DNA from: CBDDBH01 sp965225625
GTDB taxonomy: Bacteria; Pseudomonadota; Gammaproteobacteria; JADZEE01
DNA: 64,000 bases
NCBI GenBank assembly: GCA_965225625.1
Contig: CBDDBH010000032.1
Location: 124,001-188,000 of the forward strand
Direction of reading: 5' to 3'
The notes beneath the pieces were generated by a model that had not been told where the DNA came from, made no database searches, and saw only the letters and a list, made by a program, of their open reading frames with translations. Shown here in pieces: positions 23,402 to 33,518 of this stretch. Each line of letters opens with the position of its first letter. The first letter of the stretch is position 1. The position numbers and the translations under genes are program-made.

Positions 23402-25522
23402 ATGACGATGATCACAGCACTGAAAACCCATCTTCAACAGCACCGCGCATTTCGCCACGCGGCGTTATTGCTCACCTGCCTGGGCTTGGCCTTGACGACC
23501 ACTGCCGTCGCGCAAGAAGCTCTAAGCCTTAATGATGTCAGCGTAGCATCGCTACCTGGCGATCAGGTCGAGGTCCGACTGGAATTCTCGCAACCACCTT
23601 CGGGAGATCCTTTGTCTTTCACGATCGACAACCCGGCCCGGATTGCCCTGGATTTCCCCGGCACCGAGCTAAACCTGATCGACAAGAGCCAGACGATTGG
23701 CATCGGCGCGACACAAAGCGTTAGCGCCGTAGAGGCAGATGGCCGCACACGTGTGGTGTTTAATTTGCTGCAGATGGTGCCTTACACCATAGCGCTTGAC
23801 GGAAATGCCGTCGTAGTGACTATCGATGGTCACACGGCCAGTGCGGCTGGCGGAGTTGTGGCGGCAACCATGCCTGGCACAGCGTCGGTCGGAGCGTCGA
23901 TTGAGGATATTGACTTCCGTCGCGGCGCTGCCGGCGAAGCCCAAATCATAGTTGCTCTGAGCGACCCCGACACACCGATTAACATTCAGGAACGAGGCAA
24001 CCAGATCGTCATCGACTTCATTGACACGGCACTTCCGGAGAATCTCGATCGTCGCTTGGACGTAATCGACTTCGCAACGCCGGTCCGCGAAATTGACACA
24101 TCACGGTATGGTAATGGCACGCGCATGGTCATCAAACCAGCCACTGACCTATACGACCATCTTGCATACCAATCGGACAACCTGTTAACGATCGAAGTTA
24201 AACCGTTAAGCAAGCAGGAACAAGAGGCGCTGAAGAAGAAAAAATTTGGTTACACCGGAGAGCGTCTGTCGCTCAATTTCCAGAATATCGAGGTGCGAGC
24301 AGTCCTGCAGTTGATTGCCGACTTCACGCAACTCAATATGATCGCCAGTGATTCTGTCGGCGGCAGCGTTACTCTGCGCCTGAAGAACGTTCCCTGGGAT
24401 CAGGCACTGGACATTATCCTTAAATCGCGTGGCCTGGGCATGCGCCAAAATGGCAACGTCATTATGGTGGCGCCGCAGGAAGAGTTAGCTGCCCGCGAAA
24501 AGTTGGAGCTGGAAGCACAGCAGCAAATTGCGGAGCTCGCGCCACTGCGTACGGAGTTCGTACAGGTCAACTACGCCAAGGCACAGGACATGGCGAAGCT
24601 GATCAAGGCTGACGCGAATAATTTGCTGTCCGAACGCGGTAACGTAGCTGTTGATGAGCGCACCAATACTCTGCTCATCCAGGAAACGGGGGATAAACTG
24701 GTTGAGATTCGACAGCTCGTATCGACATTGGACGTGGCCGTACGACAGGTGTTGATCGAATCACGCATCGTCGTGGCGAACGAGGATTTCTCTCGCGACC
24801 TCGGTGTTCGGTTCGGCGTGAGTCAGGCTTCGGAACATCCCAGTGGTCGCAATGACAGTTTCTATACCGTCGGTGGCCGTATCCCCGGTGATGTCAATTA
24901 CGGCGCAACCACATCTTTCCATACTGAGGATCTGGAAAACTACATCGTCGATCTGCCGATTGGTTCGCCCGCCGGCGCCCTCGGAATTGCGGTCGGCAAC
25001 ATCGGCAGCTATCTGCTGCAGCTCGAATTGACGGCGTTGCAGACGGAGGGCCGCGGCGAAGTCGTTTCCAGTCCGCGTGTCATTACCGCCAATCAAAAAG
25101 AGGCGGTCATCGAAAGCGGCACAGAGATCCCGTACCGAGAGGCGAGTTCCAGCGGCGCGGCCACGGTAACTTTCAAAAAAGCTGTGTTGAGCCTGCGGGT
25201 TACGCCACACATTACACCTGATGACCGCATCATCATGGACCTGGCCGTCAATAAAGACGCGATCGGTGAAATATTCGATGGCGTGCCAAGTATCGATACC
25301 AGCAACATTTCTACGCAGGTGCTGGTAGAGAACGGTGAGACGGTGGTCCTGGGTGGCGTCTACGAACAAACAAATCGTTCGGACACACGCCGGGTACCGT
25401 TTTTGGGTGAGCTGCCCTATGTGGGGTGGCTGTTCAAATCCACTGAGTTACAGAACGATAAGCAGGAGCTACTTATATTCGTCACGCCAAAAATCCTGAA
25501 GGGAACTCTGGCGCTAAAGTAG
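23402..25522 (+). CDS. pilQ: Type IV pilus secretin PilQ
   Basis: 706 residues from ATG 23402; ATG 23408 is better spaced from the AAGGGG ribosome site. There is a signal peptide ending TTAVAQE. Two AMIN domains (about 40-125 and 160-255) bind peptidoglycan. A secretin N0/STN domain follows (FTYTGERLSLNF-like segment at about 280, NIEVRAVLQLIADFT), then an N1 domain (FVQVNYAKAQDMAKLIK), and the beta-barrel secretin core ends with ENGETVVLGGVYEQ and the FVTPKIL motif. It forms the outer-membrane pore of the pilus. It is the last pil gene, followed by a strong terminator. Confidence 0.97.
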   Translation: MTMITALKTHLQQHRAFRHAALLLTCLGLALTTTAVAQEALSLNDVSVASLPGDQVEVRLEFSQPPSGDPLSFTIDNPARIALDFPGTELNLIDKSQTIGIGATQSVSAVEADGRTRVVFNLLQMVPYTIALDGNAVVVTIDGHTASAAGGVVAATMPGTASVGASIEDIDFRRGAAGEAQIIVALSDPDTPINIQERGNQIVIDFIDTALPENLDRRLDVIDFATPVREIDTSRYGNGTRMVIKPATDLYDHLAYQSDNLLTIEVKPLSKQEQEALKKKKFGYTGERLSLNFQNIEVRAVLQLIADFTQLNMIASDSVGGSVTLRLKNVPWDQALDIILKSRGLGMRQNGNVIMVAPQEELAAREKLELEAQQQIAELAPLRTEFVQVNYAKAQDMAKLIKADANNLLSERGNVAVDERTNTLLIQETGDKLVEIRQLVSTLDVAVRQVLIESRIVVANEDFSRDLGVRFGVSQASEHPSGRNDSFYTVGGRIPGDVNYGATTSFHTEDLENYIVDLPIGSPAGALGIAVGNIGSYLLQLELTALQTEGRGEVVSSPRVITANQKEAVIESGTEIPYREASSSGAATVTFKKAVLSLRVTPHITPDDRIIMDLAVNKDAIGEIFDGVPSIDTSNISTQVLVENGETVVLGGVYEQTNRSDTRRVPFLGELPYVGWLFKSTELQNDKQELLIFVTPKILKGTLALK

Positions 25523-25540
25523 CTGCAGTGACTCACCCTT

Positions 25541-25577
25541 AACGGGGACGTGCGCAGCCGCGCCGTCCCCGTTTTTT
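25541..25577 (+). terminator. Rho-independent terminator after pilQ
   Basis: AACGGGGACG (25541-25550) pairs perfectly with CGTCCCCGTT (25564-25573), followed by a six-T run at 25572-25577. It separates the pil operon from aroK. Confidence 0.88.
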
Positions 25578-25623
25578 ATTGTCGCCGGCTGCGGAGATGA
25601 AATATACGGGTTAGCATGTCGCC

Positions 25624-26154
25624 ATGCGCGCCAAGAACAGCAATATCTTCATCATCGGTCCCATGGGCGCAGGTAAAACGACGGTAGGGAGAATGCTCGC
25701 CCGTGACCTGCACAGCGATTTTCGCGACTCCGATCACGAGATAGAGCAGCGCACCGGCGTGCGGATCTCCGTCATTTTCGAGATAGAGGGTGAGCAGGGA
25801 TTTCGTGACCGAGAAGCAAAAATGATCGAGGAATTAACTGCGCTGGAAGGCATCGTATTGGCTACCGGCGGCGGGGCTGTACTGAGCGAGCAAAACCGGC
25901 GCTACCTGCGTACGCGTGGTTGCGTAGTCTACTTGCGCGCCGGCGTCGATAAGCTGTTGCAGCGCACCAGACGCGACAGATTCAGGCCACTGCTGCAAAC
26001 TGGAGATCCCCGTGAAGTGATCCAGCAGCTATTGGAAACGCGAGAGCCGTTGTACAAGGAAACGGCGGATCTGACCATTGACACCGACGATCGCGCTGCA
26101 CGGACCGTAGCCAACTTAATAGTCCGTAACCAGGACAGCCAGTGCAAACACTAA
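25624..26154 (+). CDS. aroK: Shikimate kinase
   Basis: 176 residues, ATG at 25624. It phosphorylates shikimate at the 3-OH in chorismate synthesis. Walker A is GPMGAGKTTVG (12-22), the shikimate-binding Asp is in FRDSDHEIE, a GGG follows at LATGGGAVL, and the lid Arg is in RDRFRPLL. Length matches AroK. It overlaps aroB by 13 bp, forming the conserved aroKB pair downstream of pilQ. Confidence 0.97.
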   Translation: MRAKNSNIFIIGPMGAGKTTVGRMLARDLHSDFRDSDHEIEQRTGVRISVIFEIEGEQGFRDREAKMIEELTALEGIVLATGGGAVLSEQNRRYLRTRGCVVYLRAGVDKLLQRTRRDRFRPLLQTGDPREVIQQLLETREPLYKETADLTIDTDDRAARTVANLIVRNQDSQCKH

Positions 26155-27227
26155 CGGTGGAGCTAGGGTCACGCAGCTACCCCATTCATATAGGGCCACG
26201 GCTACTCGCCCGCCGCGAGCTGCTACTGCCCGCAATCTCGGGACACCAGCTGACAATCGTGACTAACAAAACGGTCGCAGACCTTTACCTGGACGAACTG
26301 CGGGCGGGTTTAAGTGATTATGAAGTAAGCGTCGTTTCATTACCCGATGGTGAACAATACAAGACGCTTGAGAGCTTCGAGGCGATCATTAATGAGCTGC
26401 TGGAACGGCGCGTTGAACGCAGTGCCACCATGATCGCGCTAGGAGGGGGCGTGATTGGCGATGTCACAGGTTTTGCAGCAGCCTGCTATCAGCGCGGTGT
26501 TGCCTATATCCAGATCCCCACGACACTGCTGGCACAAGTCGATTCATCCGTGGGCGGTAAAACCGCGGTCAACCATCGCCTGGGCAAAAACATGATCGGC
26601 GTGTTCCATCAGCCTCGCTGCGTAATCGCTGATACCAGCGTGCTGGCCACGCTGCCGGCAAGAGAATTCAATGCAGGTTTAGCCGAAGTCATCAAGTACG
26701 GACTGATTCGCGATACCGATTTTTTCTGCTGGCTTGAGAGCAATATCGATTCGGTACTGGCACAGGACGCCGAATCGCTGAGTCACGTCGTCACGCGTTC
26801 TTGCGAAAACAAGGCAACCGTCGTTGCCCAGGACGAGCGCGAGACCGGCTCGCGAGCACTGCTCAATCTAGGTCACAGCTTTGGCCACGCCATCGAAACC
26901 GGGCTCGGCTACGGGCGTTGGTTACATGGTGAGGCAGTCGCCGCCGGTCTATGTATGGCCGCCGATCTGTCGGTTCGAATAGGCTGGCTGACCGACGCCG
27001 ACAGACAACGAATCACCACGCTCCTCGAGAAATGCACGCTGCCGACGCAGGCACCACAGGAGCTCGCGTCCGAACTGCTGGCAAATCATATGAAGCTGGA
27101 CAAGAAAGCCCGTGCCGGTAAGCTACGCTTGGTTCTACTTAAAGACATCGGCGAAGCTGAAATCAGCTCAGAGTATTCCGGCTCGGCCTTGACAGACACA
27201 ATCGAGGCCTGCCGCGCCGCGCGTTAG
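26142..27227 (+). CDS. aroB: 3-dehydroquinate synthase
   Basis: 361 residues from a GTG at 26142 inside the aroK end. It converts DAHP to 3-dehydroquinate with NAD and a divalent metal. Visible motifs are LPDGEQYKTLE, the NAD-binding ALGGGVIGDVTGF, the active-site loop PTTLLAQVDSSVGGKTAVNH, the metal-ligand Glu in LAEVIKYG, and the metal-ligand His residues in LNLGHSFGHAIE and LHGEAVAAG. Length and order are standard. Confidence 0.98.
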   Translation: MQTLTVELGSRSYPIHIGPRLLARRELLLPAISGHQLTIVTNKTVADLYLDELRAGLSDYEVSVVSLPDGEQYKTLESFEAIINELLERRVERSATMIALGGGVIGDVTGFAAACYQRGVAYIQIPTTLLAQVDSSVGGKTAVNHRLGKNMIGVFHQPRCVIADTSVLATLPAREFNAGLAEVIKYGLIRDTDFFCWLESNIDSVLAQDAESLSHVVTRSCENKATVVAQDERETGSRALLNLGHSFGHAIETGLGYGRWLHGEAVAAGLCMAADLSVRIGWLTDADRQRITTLLEKCTLPTQAPQELASELLANHMKLDKKARAGKLRLVLLKDIGEAEISSEYSGSALTDTIEACRAAR

Positions 27228-27286
27228 TCCGCATATTGCATGAAGGCGCTAACAGATCCTTGCTGCAATCGGCTGGTGAAGCCCCC

Positions 27287-28789
27287 ATGAGCAATACAAT
27301 CGGCGGCGGTACAGCAGTGATTCCCGAATCGCGTACAGACCCTTTCGACCCATCTGTTGCGAGCCCACGATATTGCGCCAGCCCGAAATTGGAGCAACGT
27401 CGCGAACTAGTCCAGCACCTGGTTGAGTACAGCAACCAAATCATCATGATAATTGGCGAAGCTGGCATCGGAAAGACCGCCTTCGCCCGCGAGATAATAG
27501 CGCACGCTCCAGACGCCTGGCGAATTGCCCAGCTCGCCGCACAACCGGATCTCAATCCGCTAACGCTTCTGACCGGCGTAATGCATGCGCTTGACGTGGA
27601 CACTCCGGAAGGCGCGGATGTGGGCGCAACTATGACCAGATTACTGCAAGGGGTCAGCGCCCTGGAAAACGCTGATGTCATCCCGCTGTTAATCATCGAC
27701 GATGCACATGAGCTTCTCGTAGATACGCTCTCTGTGCTCCTGCAACTCGCCCAAGGCGACGGTGACTCAGGGCGTTTGCACATTGTGATGCTATGCCGTT
27801 CCGACGTTACGCAACTGTTCGGCACGTCCGAGCTGCAGCGTTACCAGGGCGATATCGTTCATCACCTGGACATCCCGCCACTGGATGCTGAGAGGATGGT
27901 CGTTGTTCTAGCGGAGCGCATGGCAGCAGCCGGAGTTGCCACACAGTTTGATGACGCCGCCCTGGCTGAGATACACGCGGCGTCCGGCGGTGTTCCGGCG
28001 CGAATGCTTACCCTCGCAGGTGAGCGGCGGTCACGCCCAGGCAAGCAAGGCACAAGATTGAGTTTCACCCTGCGCCCACCTGTTATTGTCGGAATAGTTG
28101 CGGTATTGGTGGTAGCGTTCGCCGGAGCGTGGCTTGCCACACGAGGCGGGTCCACTGCGCCCGGCGAGCTCGTAGAGATTCAATTGCCTCGCGTTGAGGA
28201 TGTAGTAAGCGCCCCGCCCGTGCCGGCCGCTGTGCCGCCCGAGGACTCAGCTTCTCGGGTTGCGCCGGCCTCTCCCCAAGGTACGGCAGCAGAGCCACCA
28301 GTCATTACATCCCAACCGGCCAAGCCAGTGTCCGTTAAAACGCAACCCATGAAAGCACTCGAACCTGTTGCCAAGTTAGTTGAAAAACCTGGAAAACCTG
28401 TGTTAGCAAAAACGCCACCTGAGCCACCGAAGGTTGCTTCCGCACAACCTCCCGCGGCACCCGCCGCAAAACCAATTTTCGGAGTTCGCGACGACAATTG
28501 GTTCCAACAGCGCAAGCCGGGCGAGTACGTGCTGCAACTTTTCGGCGCCCATGATCGGGCAGCGGTACTCACCTATTTGCAGGACTCTACAGACCGATCA
28601 CAGTTGTCCTGGTTTGTAACCACCTTTAAAGGAAGACCTTGGTACGTCGTGTGTTATGGCTTATATCCGGACCGCTCCAGCGCCCGTTCGCAGGCGCAGC
28701 GTCTTGCGCCGGAATACCGCCGCTACAGCCCCTGGGCGCGCTCGATTGGGGACATTCAGGCTCAGCTAATAGCGTCAGTTACAGATTAA
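27287..28789 (+). CDS. damX: DamX-like AAA ATPase / SPOR-domain cell-division protein
   Basis: 500 residues from ATG 27287; a TTG at 27236 is in frame. The N-terminal AAA/ExeA-like ATPase has Walker A GEAGIGKT and Walker B LLIIDDAHELL. A single membrane helix (near 273-296, PPVIVGIVAVLVVAFAGAWL) leads to a long Pro/Ala/Lys linker and a C-terminal SPOR domain (GEYVLQLFGAHDRA, then WYVVCYGLYPDR). DamX localises to the septum by binding denuded glycan strands. Its site between aroB and gltB fits the conserved aroKB-damX cluster (dam itself is missing here). The unusual feature is the cytoplasmic ATPase domain kept intact. Confidence 0.9.
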   Translation: MSNTIGGGTAVIPESRTDPFDPSVASPRYCASPKLEQRRELVQHLVEYSNQIIMIIGEAGIGKTAFAREIIAHAPDAWRIAQLAAQPDLNPLTLLTGVMHALDVDTPEGADVGATMTRLLQGVSALENADVIPLLIIDDAHELLVDTLSVLLQLAQGDGDSGRLHIVMLCRSDVTQLFGTSELQRYQGDIVHHLDIPPLDAERMVVVLAERMAAAGVATQFDDAALAEIHAASGGVPARMLTLAGERRSRPGKQGTRLSFTLRPPVIVGIVAVLVVAFAGAWLATRGGSTAPGELVEIQLPRVEDVVSAPPVPAAVPPEDSASRVAPASPQGTAAEPPVITSQPAKPVSVKTQPMKALEPVAKLVEKPGKPVLAKTPPEPPKVASAQPPAAPAAKPIFGVRDDNWFQQRKPGEYVLQLFGAHDRAAVLTYLQDSTDRSQLSWFVTTFKGRPWYVVCYGLYPDRSSARSQAQRLAPEYRRYSPWARSIGDIQAQLIASVTD

Positions 28790-28846
28790 AATTATTAATA
28801 TTCAATAGTTTAGCAAATCCCCCCCGGCATGTTCTGCGCTGAATTC

Positions 28847-28876
28847 GTGACAGCGGCGCGCCCTGGGCGGTATACT
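28847..28876 (+). promoter_or_regulatory. Candidate gltB promoter
   Basis: GTGACA at 28847-28852 and TATACT at 28871-28876, with an 18-bp spacer, lie about 60 bp upstream of gltB in the 145-bp gap after damX. The match is good for the -10 and moderate for the -35. Confidence 0.45.
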
Positions 28877-28934
28877 TTGCGCCCTTTTTCTGCAGTCCCA
28901 TTACTTAGAGAATCGATCGGAGTCGGCGACCACG

Positions 28935-31900
28935 ATGCCCGCTGGAGACCATGCGACTCAAAATCACAGCCCGCCTCAGGGAGGGCTGTACGATCCCGCG
29001 AATGAACACGATGCCTGCGGGATTGGCTTCGTAGTAAACATCAAGGGCCACAAATCGCACGCCGTAGTCGAGCAGGCACTGACGGTTCTCAACAATCTGA
29101 ACCATCGCGGTGCCTGCGGCTGCGAAGAGAATACTGGCGACGGGGCCGGCATCCTTATCCAGTTACCGCATCTGTTCTTCCAGCGAATATCCGGCACTCT
29201 GGGTTTCGACATTCCGGCTCCAGGACATTACAGCGCCGGTCTGGTCTTTCTGCCACGCGCTGAGGCCGAGCAGCAGCACTGCATGGACACCTTCGCCGAC
29301 ATTGTCTCGCAGGAAGGCCAACGCCTACTCGGCTGGCGGGACGTGCCCAGCGACGACTCGCCCATAGGGCCAACGGCACGTTCTTGTGAGCCCGATTTCA
29401 AAATGATCTTCATAGCGCGCAATAGCGCGCTTGCCGATGATGACGCTTTTGAAAGAAAACTATACGTGATCCGCAAAAGGGCCGAACACGCGATACGCAC
29501 TTCGGAACTGACGGAGCGCGAACTTTTCTACGTTCCCAGCCTCTCGTGCCGAACCTTGATTTATAAAGGCATGCTGATTGGCACCCAGATTGACACCATG
29601 TTCCCGGATGTAGTCGAGCCGGACGTTGAATCCGCTATTGCGATGGTGCATCAGCGATTTTCCACCAATACCTTTCCCTCGTGGCCGCTCGCACAGCCGT
29701 TCCGCTATCTTTCGCACAACGGGGAGATCAACACGCTGCGGGGCAACATTAACTGGATGCGCGCGCGCGAGGCGCTGTGTGAATCGGATCTACTGGGTGA
29801 GGATCTGAAAAAGATTTTCCCGATTGTCATCGAAGGCAATAGCGATTCCGCGGTTTTCGATAATGTCCTGGAATTTTTGCATATGGCGGGACGACCGCTG
29901 CCACTTGCGGTGCTGATGATGATCCCCGAGGCATGGAGCGGCCATGAATCCATGTCACCGGAAAGACGTGCATTCTATGAATACCATAGTTGTTTGATGG
30001 AGCCCTGGGATGGTCCGGCTTCGATTGCATTCACCGACGGCCGCGTGGTCGGTGCAGTTTTGGACCGCAACGGGCTGCGCCCATCGCGGTACTACGTCAC
30101 CAAAGATGATTTGGTTGTCATGGCCTCGGAGGTCGGCGTGCTCGACATTCCTCCCGAGAGAGTCTTAATCAAGGAGCGCCTGCACCCTGGACGGATATTC
30201 CTGGTCGATACTGAGCAGGGACGTATCATTGATGACGCTGAATTGAAGACGGAATTAGCCCGCGCGCGTCCCTACGCCGAATGGCTGAAGGAACATCTCC
30301 TGCCGATCGACAACGTGGCTGCGGCCGATGATGTCGCCAGCTCGCAGAGCGAAACATTACTGCAGCAACAGCAGGCGTTTGGCTACACCCATGAGGATGT
30401 ACGCCTGCTCATGACGCCAATGGCCGACACAGGTCTGGAACCGATAGGCTCCATGGGTACGGACGCGGCACTCGCCGTGTTGTCCAATCGTCCGCGTCTG
30501 TTATACGACTACTTCAAGCAGCTTTTTGCCCAAGTGACCAATCCGCCGCTAGATGGAATTCGCGAAGAGCTGGTTACCCAAATCTCGACATCGATTGGAC
30601 CCGAAGGCAACATCCTTGAACCTGGCGCCTTAAGCTGCCGCCAGTTGTGGCTACCCTCCCCTATAGTCGAAAACGACAAACTGGCACGCATTCGCAATCT
30701 CGACCAGCCCGGCTTCAAAACGGCCACACTATCGATCCTGTATCCGGTCGCAGACGGCGGCCCGGGGCTCGACCGCGCGTTGCAATCTGTGTGCATGCAA
30801 GCCGATGAAGCCATTGCGGATGGCTGCAGCTACATCATCCTTTCCGATCGAGGCATCGACCATCAACAGGCAGCCATTCCGGCACTCCTGGCAACTGCGG
30901 GAGTGCACCACCACCTGGTGCGCAATGGCTCCCGGGTAAAAGTCGGTCTGGTAGTGGAAACGGGTGAGGCGCGTGAAGTTCACCACTTTGCGATGCTGCT
31001 CGGCTACGGTGCCGGCGCTATAAACCCTTACCTCGCGTTCGAGACGCTGAGCGCGCTGGTCGAAGAAGATACGTTGCGCGACAGCTCCTATGCGAAGGCG
31101 GTAAAGCAATATATCAAGGCGATCAATAAGGGCGTGGTTAAAGTAATGTCGAAAATGGGCATTTCAACCGTGCAGTCCTACGGCGGCGCCCAAATATTTG
31201 AAGCGCTGGGCCTGGAGCAGAAATTCGTCGACAAGTACTTTACCTGGACCGCATCACGAATTGGCGGGATTGGGCTAGACGTGGTTGCCGAAGAGGTAAG
31301 CCTGCGCCATTGCCGGGCATTTCCCGAACGCCCGGCAGATAAGCCAGATTTGGATTGGGGTGGCGAATATCAATGGCGCCGCGACGGCGAGTATCACCTG
31401 TTCAACCCGGAAACGGTTTTTAAACTACAGCACGCGACAAGCAGCGGCCAGTTCGACATATTCCGCGAATACACGAATATGGTCGATAAACAAAGCGAAC
31501 ATCGAGCGACGCTAAGGGGATTGTTTAGATTCAAACAAGGCCGCAAACCGGTACCGCTGAGCGAAGTGGAGTCGGTGGAAAGCATCGTAAAGCGTTTTTC
31601 TACCGGTGCGATGTCCTACGGCTCAATCAGCCAGGAAGCCCATGAGACACTCGCGATCGCAATGAATCGCCTGGGCGGCAAATCCAACACCGGTGAAGGC
31701 GGCGAGGATCCGGCGCGCTATGTCCCCGATGAGAACGGCGATTCGCGACGCAGCGCTATCAAGCAGGTGGCTTCCGGGCGTTTCGGCGTCACCAGTGAAT
31801 ATCTGGTGAACGCCGACGATCTACAGATCAAGATCGCGCAAGGGGCAAAACCCGGTGAAGGCGGTCAATTGCCTGGGCATAAGGTCTACCCATGGATCGC

Positions 31901-33518
31901 CAAAGTCCGCCACTCCACACCGGCGGTCGGACTGATCTCGCCGCCACCCCACCACGATATCTATTCCATCGAGGACCTGGCGCAGCTGATTCACGATTTG
32001 AAGAACTCCAACCCCGAGGCGCGCGTGCACGTGAAACTGGTCGCCGAGGTTGGTGTTGGCACGATTGCGGCGGGCGTGGCCAAGGCCCATTCCGATGTGG
32101 TGCTGATCTCCGGCTACGACGGCGGCACCGGTGCGTCACCGGTCACCTCGCTGAAACACGCCGGCCTGCCGTGGGAACTGGGACTTGCGGAAACTCAGCA
32201 GGTACTCGTCTCGAACAAATTGCGTGATCGGATCGTCGTGCAGACAGACGGACAACTCAAGACCGGTCGTGATGTAGCGATCGCTGCGCTACTGGGTGCC
32301 GAGGAGTTCGGATTTTCCACCGCGCCCCTGGTGGTCATGGGCTGCGTCATGATGCGGGTCTGCCATTTGAACACCTGCCCGGTTGGCATTGCTACGCAAA
32401 GTCCAGAATTACGCGAGAAATTCAACGGCAAACCAGAGTTTGTAGAAAATTTCTTCCGCTTCATCGCCGAGGAAGTACGCGAGTATATGGCGGAACTGGG
32501 CTTTCGCACGTTTGAAGATATGGTTGGACGCATTGATTTGCTGGACGTGGAAAATGCGGTGGATCATTGGAAGGCAAGCGGCTTGGATTTTTCCAAAATA
32601 CTTTATAAGGCCGAGGTCGGTCCCGAAGTCGCTATCCATCGCGTACGCGCGCAGGATCACGGGTTGGAGAACTCCCTGGATGTAAAAACCCTGGTGCCGT
32701 TATGCGCAGACGCCCTGGAACAAGCCAAACCGGTCGATATCATCCTGCCCATCCGCAATGTCAACCGCACGGTGGGCACGATACTTGGATACGAGATCAC
32801 AAAACGCTACGGTAGCGCCGGTTTACCCGACGACACCATCCGCGTGCATTTTACCGGTTCGGCGGGCCAGAGCTTCGCAGCATTTGTCCCAAAAGGCGTG
32901 ACCATGACGCTGGAGGGAGATGCCAATGATTACGTCGCCAAGGGACTATCGGGCGCGAAAGTGGTCGTTTATCCGCCACGCCATTCGAGCTTTGTGGCTG
33001 AACACAACATCCTGGTCGGCAACGTCGTACTGTACGGGGCCACCGGCGGCGAGGCCTACTTCCGCGGTCTCGCCGGCGAGCGTTTTTGCGTGCGCAACAG
33101 CGGCGCCAAAGCCGTCGTCGAGGGCGTAGGCGATCACGGTTGTGAATACATGACGGGTGGCCGGGTAGTGGTCATTGGACCGACCGGGCGTAATTTTGCT
33201 GCCGGCATGTCTGGCGGCGTTGCTTACGTTCTCGATGAAGCTGGCGAATTTCGGCAACGTTGTAATTTGGAGATGGTGGATCTTGAAGCCGTCGAAATTG
33301 CGGAGGACGTGGCAGATTTAAAGGAATTGTTGAGCAAACATCTGCGTTATACGCAGAGCGCCGTTGCCGAGCAGCTACTGTCGAAGTGGGAAGACACGCG
33401 AGGCAAATTCGTCAAGGTGATGCCCAAGGACTACAAACGGGTACTGGCGGCCATGGAAAAAGCCCGCCAGACCGGCATCCCCGAAGAGGAGGCCGTTATG
33501 GAGGCTGCCCATGGGTAA
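28935..33518 (+). CDS. gltB: Glutamate synthase (NADPH) large subunit
   Basis: 1527 residues. It transfers glutamine amide nitrogen to 2-oxoglutarate. The class II amidotransferase domain starts at the catalytic Cys28 (EHDACGIGFV), implying removal of a 27-residue propeptide. HRGACGCEENTGDGAG and RNGLRPSRYY follow. The central and FMN-binding domains include GGKSNTGEGGED and AKPGEGGQLPG. The 3Fe-4S cysteines are in CVMMRVCHLNTCPVG. A C-terminal GXGXG beta-helix (GATGGEAYFRGLAGERF) ends the protein. It overlaps gltD by 8 bp. Confidence 0.98.
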   Translation: MPAGDHATQNHSPPQGGLYDPANEHDACGIGFVVNIKGHKSHAVVEQALTVLNNLNHRGACGCEENTGDGAGILIQLPHLFFQRISGTLGFDIPAPGHYSAGLVFLPRAEAEQQHCMDTFADIVSQEGQRLLGWRDVPSDDSPIGPTARSCEPDFKMIFIARNSALADDDAFERKLYVIRKRAEHAIRTSELTERELFYVPSLSCRTLIYKGMLIGTQIDTMFPDVVEPDVESAIAMVHQRFSTNTFPSWPLAQPFRYLSHNGEINTLRGNINWMRAREALCESDLLGEDLKKIFPIVIEGNSDSAVFDNVLEFLHMAGRPLPLAVLMMIPEAWSGHESMSPERRAFYEYHSCLMEPWDGPASIAFTDGRVVGAVLDRNGLRPSRYYVTKDDLVVMASEVGVLDIPPERVLIKERLHPGRIFLVDTEQGRIIDDAELKTELARARPYAEWLKEHLLPIDNVAAADDVASSQSETLLQQQQAFGYTHEDVRLLMTPMADTGLEPIGSMGTDAALAVLSNRPRLLYDYFKQLFAQVTNPPLDGIREELVTQISTSIGPEGNILEPGALSCRQLWLPSPIVENDKLARIRNLDQPGFKTATLSILYPVADGGPGLDRALQSVCMQADEAIADGCSYIILSDRGIDHQQAAIPALLATAGVHHHLVRNGSRVKVGLVVETGEAREVHHFAMLLGYGAGAINPYLAFETLSALVEEDTLRDSSYAKAVKQYIKAINKGVVKVMSKMGISTVQSYGGAQIFEALGLEQKFVDKYFTWTASRIGGIGLDVVAEEVSLRHCRAFPERPADKPDLDWGGEYQWRRDGEYHLFNPETVFKLQHATSSGQFDIFREYTNMVDKQSEHRATLRGLFRFKQGRKPVPLSEVESVESIVKRFSTGAMSYGSISQEAHETLAIAMNRLGGKSNTGEGGEDPARYVPDENGDSRRSAIKQVASGRFGVTSEYLVNADDLQIKIAQGAKPGEGGQLPGHKVYPWIAKVRHSTPAVGLISPPPHHDIYSIEDLAQLIHDLKNSNPEARVHVKLVAEVGVGTIAAGVAKAHSDVVLISGYDGGTGASPVTSLKHAGLPWELGLAETQQVLVSNKLRDRIVVQTDGQLKTGRDVAIAALLGAEEFGFSTAPLVVMGCVMMRVCHLNTCPVGIATQSPELREKFNGKPEFVENFFRFIAEEVREYMAELGFRTFEDMVGRIDLLDVENAVDHWKASGLDFSKILYKAEVGPEVAIHRVRAQDHGLENSLDVKTLVPLCADALEQAKPVDIILPIRNVNRTVGTILGYEITKRYGSAGLPDDTIRVHFTGSAGQSFAAFVPKGVTMTLEGDANDYVAKGLSGAKVVVYPPRHSSFVAEHNILVGNVVLYGATGGEAYFRGLAGERFCVRNSGAKAVVEGVGDHGCEYMTGGRVVVIGPTGRNFAAGMSGGVAYVLDEAGEFRQRCNLEMVDLEAVEIAEDVADLKELLSKHLRYTQSAVAEQLLSKWEDTRGKFVKVMPKDYKRVLAAMEKARQTGIPEEEAVMEAAHG

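Noticed and set aside
24761..25369. 202-codon antisense open frame inside pilQ
   Set aside because: It lies wholly opposite a well-supported secretin domain and shows no motif.
27163..27825. 220-codon antisense open frame over aroB/damX
   Set aside because: Ser/Arg-rich shadow of the DamX ATPase domain.
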